Assembly (NCBI GenBank): GCA_947464515.1
Contig: CANHXF010000056.1
Location: 1-8,778, forward strand
From: Flavobacteriales bacterium
GTDB taxonomy: Bacteria > Bacteroidota > Bacteroidia > NS11-12g > UBA955
Length of the DNA: 8,778 nucleotides
Reading direction: 5' to 3'
Below, one piece after another: positions 5,621 to 8,778 of this stretch. Below the pieces are notes generated by a model, which saw only the letters and a program-made list of their open reading frames with translations, was not told where the DNA came from and did no database searches. A program made the position numbers and the translations under genes. Every line of letters starts with the position of its first letter. The stretch's first letter is position 1.

Positions 5621-7780
5621 TCAATGAATGGGTTTAGCACTGGCTGGAACAGTTTTGATGTCGGTACCAATGCGCTGCAGATAAGCAATCATCGCAACCA
5701 TTTTGGTATACGTAAGGTCTTTGACTCCTTCGAATTCCATGATCTGTTTGATTTCTTTTTCTTTGATCAAATCAGCGCTAATGGCCTTGGCTTGTTTTTC
5801 CAAATCTGCATTGGCTTGGTTGTGATACCCTGCAGGATACGGAACACCCAAAGTTTGCATCGCCCTAATCATTTTTGGCGTACGCATGATATCAATTCCA
5901 CTGGTTAGCAACCACGAATACCGCGGCATGATGGTATTAAAACTTGTGCTACTAGGCTGATACATGTGATTGAAATGCCAGGAGTTGGGATATTTCCCTC
6001 CTACCCTTGCCAAATCTGGGCCGGTGCGTTTGCTGCCCCACTGAAATGGGTGATCGTAAACAAATTCGCCAGCTTTTGAATATTCGCCGTAGCGAGCTTC
6101 TTCATCGCGGAAGGGCCTCACCATTTGAGAATGACAGGTATAACAGCCTTCAGAAATGTAAATGTCTCGTCCATGCAATTCTAGTGGCGTATAGGGTTTC
6201 ACCGCACTGATTGTGGGTATATTCTCCTTCACCAAAAAGGTTGGGATCAATTCGATGGCACCGCCGATGCCAACCAAAATCAAACTAAATAACAACATCT
6301 GCAAGGGTCTTCTTTCGATAAATCGATGCCAATGTTCTCCTTTGTGTGATGAAACTTTAACCAAGGCGGGCGCTTCTGCCTCTTCGTTGGCTTGAAATGA
6401 ACCCTGCGCCATGGTTTTCCATAGATTCACGACCATCACGATGGTCCCCGACAAGTAGAGCAATCCACCCAAACTTCTAAGCATGTACATCGGCGCAATC
6501 ATTTTCACCGTATCCAAAAATTGATATTGCAAAACACCTTCGGGCGTAAACGCCTTCCAGTTAAGCGCTTGAGTAAAACCAGCCCAATACATTGGAACCG
6601 CATAGAATATAATCCCCAACGTACCCAACCAAAAGTGCGTATTGGCTAAGGTCTTGCTATACAACTCTGTACGCCACATTCTGGGTATCAACCAATACAA
6701 AACCGCAAATGTCAGAAAACCATTCCATCCCAAAGCCCCCACATGCACGTGTGCTATCGTCCAATCAGTAAAGTGAGAAATCGCGTTTACGTTTTTCAAA
6801 CTCAAAAGCGGGCCTTCGAAAGTGGCCATACCATAAGCGGTTATCGCAACCACCATGAACTTTAACACCGCATCTTCCCTCACCTTATCCCACGCACCTC
6901 TCAATGTGAGCAATCCATTGATCATACCGCCCCAACTTGGCGCAATCAGCATTATCGAGAACACCACACCCAAACTCTGGGCCCAATCGGGCAAAGCAGT
7001 ATAGAGCAAGTGGTGAGGTCCGGCCCAGATATAAATGAAAATCAATGCCCAAAAGTGAATGATTGATAACCGATACGAATACACCGGTCGATTCGCTGCT
7101 TTAGGCAAGAAATAATACATCAAACCCAAATATGGCGTTGTTAAAAAGAATGCGACCGCGTTATGACCATACCACCACTGAACCAAGGCATCTTGAACCC
7201 CAGCGTACCAACTGTAGCTCTTCATAAATTCGATAGGCAGTTCGATGCTATTGACGATGTGAAGCATCGCGACTGTAACCCAAGTGGCGATGTAAAACCA
7301 AATCGCGACGTATAGATGTCCTTCACGACGTTTTAAGATTGTGCCGAACATATTCACCCCAAACACCACCCAAATCAAAGTGATAGCGATATCTAAAGGC
7401 CATTCCAATTCGGCATATTCTTTACCCGTTGTGTAGCCCATCCACAAAGACAATGCGCCAAAAAGAATGATTAGCTGCCAGCCCCAGAAGTGGATTTTGC
7501 TGAGTAAATCACTATAAAGTCGTGCTTTACACAATCGCTGGAGAGAATAATAGACTCCCAAGAAGATTCCATTTCCCACAAAGGCGAAAATCACTGCATT
7601 GGTGTGAACCGGCCTCATCCGGCCAAAGGTGGTAGGCGCCCAGTCGAAATTCAGCGCAGGAAAAGCCAACTGCAGCGCAATTAGCAATCCAGCCAAAAAT
7701 CCAACGATGCCCCAAACCATGGTTGCCATGGCAAACCATTTTACAATTTTGTTGTCGTACGAAAAGCGTTCTAGTTGCAT
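5621..7780 (-). CDS. ccoNO: CcoNO, fused subunits I and II of cbb3 cytochrome c oxidase
   Basis: One uninterrupted 719-residue frame joins CcoN (about 1-465) to CcoO (about 480-719). The catalytic half reduces oxygen and pumps protons. It has His ligands H59 and H346 (low-spin haem b), H344 (haem b3) and H206, H256 and H257 (CuB). Tyr250 fits the cross-linked tyrosine, and Glu322 in FEGPLLS is the conserved glutamate. All are offset by one from Pseudomonas stutzeri CcoN as I recall it. The linker (about 458-490) leads to the single CcoO helix (about 493-515), then a mono-haem cytochrome with CYTCH (C546, C549, H550), the following SQMVRPFRDEEARYGEYS block and axial Met618 in IMPRYSW. No frameshift or missing ligand is seen. 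The fusion is known in Bacteroidota. The gene starts 4 bp after ccoS and lacks a Shine-Dalgarno sequence. Confidence 0.97.
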   Translation of the reverse strand: MQLERFSYDNKIVKWFAMATMVWGIVGFLAGLLIALQLAFPALNFDWAPTTFGRMRPVHTNAVIFAFVGNGIFLGVYYSLQRLCKARLYSDLLSKIHFWGWQLIILFGALSLWMGYTTGKEYAELEWPLDIAITLIWVVFGVNMFGTILKRREGHLYVAIWFYIATWVTVAMLHIVNSIELPIEFMKSYSWYAGVQDALVQWWYGHNAVAFFLTTPYLGLMYYFLPKAANRPVYSYRLSIIHFWALIFIYIWAGPHHLLYTALPDWAQSLGVVFSIMLIAPSWGGMINGLLTLRGAWDKVREDAVLKFMVVAITAYGMATFEGPLLSLKNVNAISHFTDWTIAHVHVGALGWNGFLTFAVLYWLIPRMWRTELYSKTLANTHFWLGTLGIIFYAVPMYWAGFTQALNWKAFTPEGVLQYQFLDTVKMIAPMYMLRSLGGLLYLSGTIVMVVNLWKTMAQGSFQANEEAEAPALVKVSSHKGEHWHRFIERRPLQMLLFSLILVGIGGAIELIPTFLVKENIPTISAVKPYTPLELHGRDIYISEGCYTCHSQMVRPFRDEEARYGEYSKAGEFVYDHPFQWGSKRTGPDLARVGGKYPNSWHFNHMYQPSSTSFNTIMPRYSWLLTSGIDIMRTPKMIRAMQTLGVPYPAGYHNQANADLEKQAKAISADLIKEKEIKQIMEFEGVKDLTYTKMVAMIAYLQRIGTDIKTVPASAKPIH

Positions 7781-7784
7781 AGGG

Positions 7785-7973
7785 TTATTTATTTTTTGAT
7801 AAGTTAATTTTTGATTTTTCCCGATTTGATGCGGGTTTGTGTTCCATTAATATGCGAAAACCATCGGCCTCTAAATCATCGAACTGCCCCTTTTTTACAC
7901 TCCACAAATAGGCCAACAAGAAGCCTCCTGCGATACAAATGCTACAAATCATGAGAATAATTACGACCGACAT
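7785..7973 (-). CDS. ccoS: CcoS, small cbb3 oxidase assembly protein
   Basis: The 62-residue protein has one N-terminal membrane helix (about 3-24) followed at once by WSVKKGQFDDLEADGFRIL (24-42), the CcoS signature: a Trp-x-Val-Lys-x-Gly-Gln-Phe-Asp-Asp core. CcoS is required in other bacteria to bring cofactors (haem b and copper) into CcoN, and works alongside CcoI. It is encoded 4 bp before ccoNO and 93 bp after ccoI. The ATG at 7973 gives normal length; the leader is A-rich without a Shine-Dalgarno sequence. The tail (46-62) is rich in Lys and Ser. It is probably the first gene of the transcript that starts in the gap upstream. Confidence 0.95.
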   Translation of the reverse strand: MSVVIILMICSICIAGGFLLAYLWSVKKGQFDDLEADGFRILMEHKPASNREKSKINLSKNK

Positions 7974-7995
7974 AGGATGTTTGGATTTCTTGATT

Positions 7996-8026
7996 CAAAG
8001 TGAAGAATATTCGCCGACCCGTTCAA
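7996..8026 (-). promoter_or_regulatory. Candidate Bacteroidota-type promoter for the ccoS-to-regulator operon
   Basis: On the minus strand TTG (8026-8024) is followed after 20 bases by TCACTTTG (8003-7996). The latter matches seven of eight positions of the Bacteroidota -7 box TAnnTTTG, counting the two free positions as matches. Transcription would begin near 7991, leaving a leader of about 18 bases before the ccoS ATG. The spacing is within the usual range for the vegetative sigma factor of this phylum. Identified by eye only. Confidence 0.4.
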
Positions 8027-8039
8027 TGACAAACCTCAA
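8026..8039 (-). promoter_or_regulatory. Candidate FNR/CRP-type site, promoter-proximal
   Basis: The minus strand reads TTGAGGTTTGTCAT, which fits TTGA-N6-TCAA at seven of eight fixed positions. Its centre (8032.5) is about 41.5 bp before the predicted transcription start at 7991, the class II activator position for FNR and CRP. It partly overlaps the candidate -33 element, as class II sites do. The regulator encoded at 925-1716 is the obvious candidate ligand. Confidence 0.45.
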
Positions 8040-8047
8040 TTGAAAGG

Positions 8048-8061
8048 CTGATATTTATCAT
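8048..8061 (-). promoter_or_regulatory. Candidate FNR/CRP-type site, promoter-distal
   Basis: The minus strand reads ATGATAAATATCAG. The inner TGAT-N4-ATCA core is a perfect dyad, matching eight of ten positions of the FNR consensus TTGAT-N4-ATCAA. Its centre (8054.5) is 22 bp from the centre of the promoter-proximal site, about two helical turns, so two dimers would bind on the same face. It begins 5 bp after the ccoI stop codon. Confidence 0.45.
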
Positions 8062-8066
8062 GTTTT

Positions 8067-8778
8067 TCAGAGTTTCAACCCCTCCCGCCAACCGCCAAAA
8101 AGGGTCGCAATCCAAGTATACAATACTATAGTTATGGAACTCGCCGGCATCAATATGGCCGCGATCATGGGATTCAAATTGCCACTAACGGCAAAACTCA
8201 AACCCACCACATTATATAATATGCTAATAAAAAAGCTCCACCAAATCACTCGCTTGCCCCGTTTTACAATTCGCCACAGTGAATCCAATGTAGACAATGA
8301 GCTTCCCCTGATAATCGCATCGCAACCCGGAGAGAAATAACCCATATCATCGGAAACAGCAATCCCAAAATCCGCCTCCATCAGGGCTCCAGCATCGTTC
8401 AACCCATCGCCCACCATCATCACTGACACTCCTTTTTGCTTCAGTTCTTTCACAAAATTTTGCTTCTGATGCGGTTTCTGTTGGAACAATAAATCCGTAT
8501 TGGGAGGCATCAGATTTTCCAAAAGCAATCGCTCACCATCGGTATCTCCGCTAAACAAATTCAAGCGAACTCCGCCTTTTAAGAGCCGATGAAACATGCC
8601 TTGTAATCCAGCTCGAAATGCACTGCTGAGGACAAATCGACCTACAACTACATCCTCAATGGCAACCCAGATTTCGCTCCCCCCTTTCAAGCTATCAACC
8701 CGCTCGTCTTTAATTTCGGAAGTCGTAACTAGACCTTTATCACCAACGGACACGTTTTCACTCAACCCCACAAAATTC
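8067..8778 (-). CDS. ccoI: CcoI/FixI copper P-type ATPase, C-terminal part (cut by window edge)
   Basis: The frame is open to the right edge, so only about the last 237 codons are present; the apparent GTG at 8771 is internal. The visible part includes the end of the ATP-binding domain with LFSGD (P1B form of the TGD motif), the hinge VGDGLNDAGAL that binds Mg with the phosphorylated Asp, and the last two membrane helices. The final helix carries MPASS, the Met-x-x-Ser-Ser motif of copper-type P1B ATPases. The DKTGT and CPC motifs should lie beyond the window. CcoI exports Cu for insertion into CuB of cbb3 oxidase, and its place before ccoS supports this over a general copper-detoxification pump. 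It ends 93 bp before ccoS, so ccoS may be read from its own promoter as well as by read-through. Confidence 0.92.
   Translation of the reverse strand, partial: NFVGLSENVSVGDKGLVTTSEIKDERVDSLKGGSEIWVAIEDVVVGRFVLSSAFRAGLQGMFHRLLKGGVRLNLFSGDTDGERLLLENLMPPNTDLLFQQKPHQKQNFVKELKQKGVSVMMVGDGLNDAGALMEADFGIAVSDDMGYFSPGCDAIIRGSSLSTLDSLWRIVKRGKRVIWWSFFISILYNVVGLSFAVSGNLNPMIAAILMPASSITIVLYTWIATLFGGWREGLKL

Larger units (their letters stand above)
7974..8066. other. 93-bp regulatory gap between ccoI and ccoS
   Basis: This is by far the longest non-coding stretch among the minus-strand genes; other gaps are 1-8 bp or overlaps. It holds the two dyads and the candidate promoter described separately. No hairpin with a T run is visible after ccoI, so read-through from ccoI remains possible. 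Confidence 0.6.

Noticed and set aside
7989..8000. Near-palindrome CTTGATTCAAAG between the promoter and ccoS
   Set aside because: The TTGA and TCAA arms are separated by one base, not the six needed for an FNR-type dimer, and it lies at the predicted transcription start.
8067..8771. Apparent complete 234-codon gene starting at the GTG at 8771
   Set aside because: The frame remains open to the window edge and the product begins inside a P-type ATPase domain, so this is a truncated view of ccoI, not a short gene or pseudogene.

Overview
The window is a chromosomal stretch that looks like a member of the Bacteroidota. Four things suggest this. CcoN and CcoO are fused in one frame, and CcoP carries a single haem motif, both familiar from that phylum. 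The order ccoI-ccoS-ccoNO-ccoQ-ccoP-ccoG-ccoH followed by a SafE-like gene is also typical. Almost every start codon has an A-rich, Shine-Dalgarno-free leader. I cannot name a genus.

Layout. Positions 1-25 hold a perfect hairpin, probably the terminator of a gene to the left. Two short genes then read rightwards: an OsmC-family protein (80-499) and a PhnA/YjdM-type zinc-ribbon protein (581-919). From 925 to the right edge every gene is on the minus strand. In transcription order these are the 3' part of ccoI (copper P-type ATPase, cut by the window edge), a 93-bp gap, ccoS, fused ccoNO, ccoQ (55 codons), ccoP, ccoG, ccoH, a SafE/DsbD_2-like membrane protein and a Crp/Fnr-family regulator. From ccoS to the regulator, genes are 1-8 bp apart or overlap by 11 bp, so they look like one transcript of about 7 kb.

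Function. The minus-strand genes encode a cbb3-type (high oxygen affinity) cytochrome c oxidase and its assembly factors. CcoNO supplies the haem b, haem b3-CuB and haem c centres, and CcoP a further haem c. CcoQ and CcoH are small membrane partners. CcoI, CcoS, CcoG and the SafE-like protein are linked to copper delivery and assembly. The regulator has a Cys pattern that fits an oxygen-labile Fe-S cluster. The gap before ccoS contains two FNR-like dyads whose centres are 22 bp apart, upstream of a Bacteroidota-like -33/-7 promoter. The simplest model is that the last gene of the operon controls the promoter in front of the operon.

The locus is mostly a recognisable respiratory operon and I see no wholly new system. 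The points most worth checking are the tandem dyad promoter, the multi-membrane N-terminal extension of the mono-haem CcoP with its Cys cluster, the Fe-S-like ligand set of the regulator, and a rare strong Shine-Dalgarno sequence at the overlap that starts the regulator gene.
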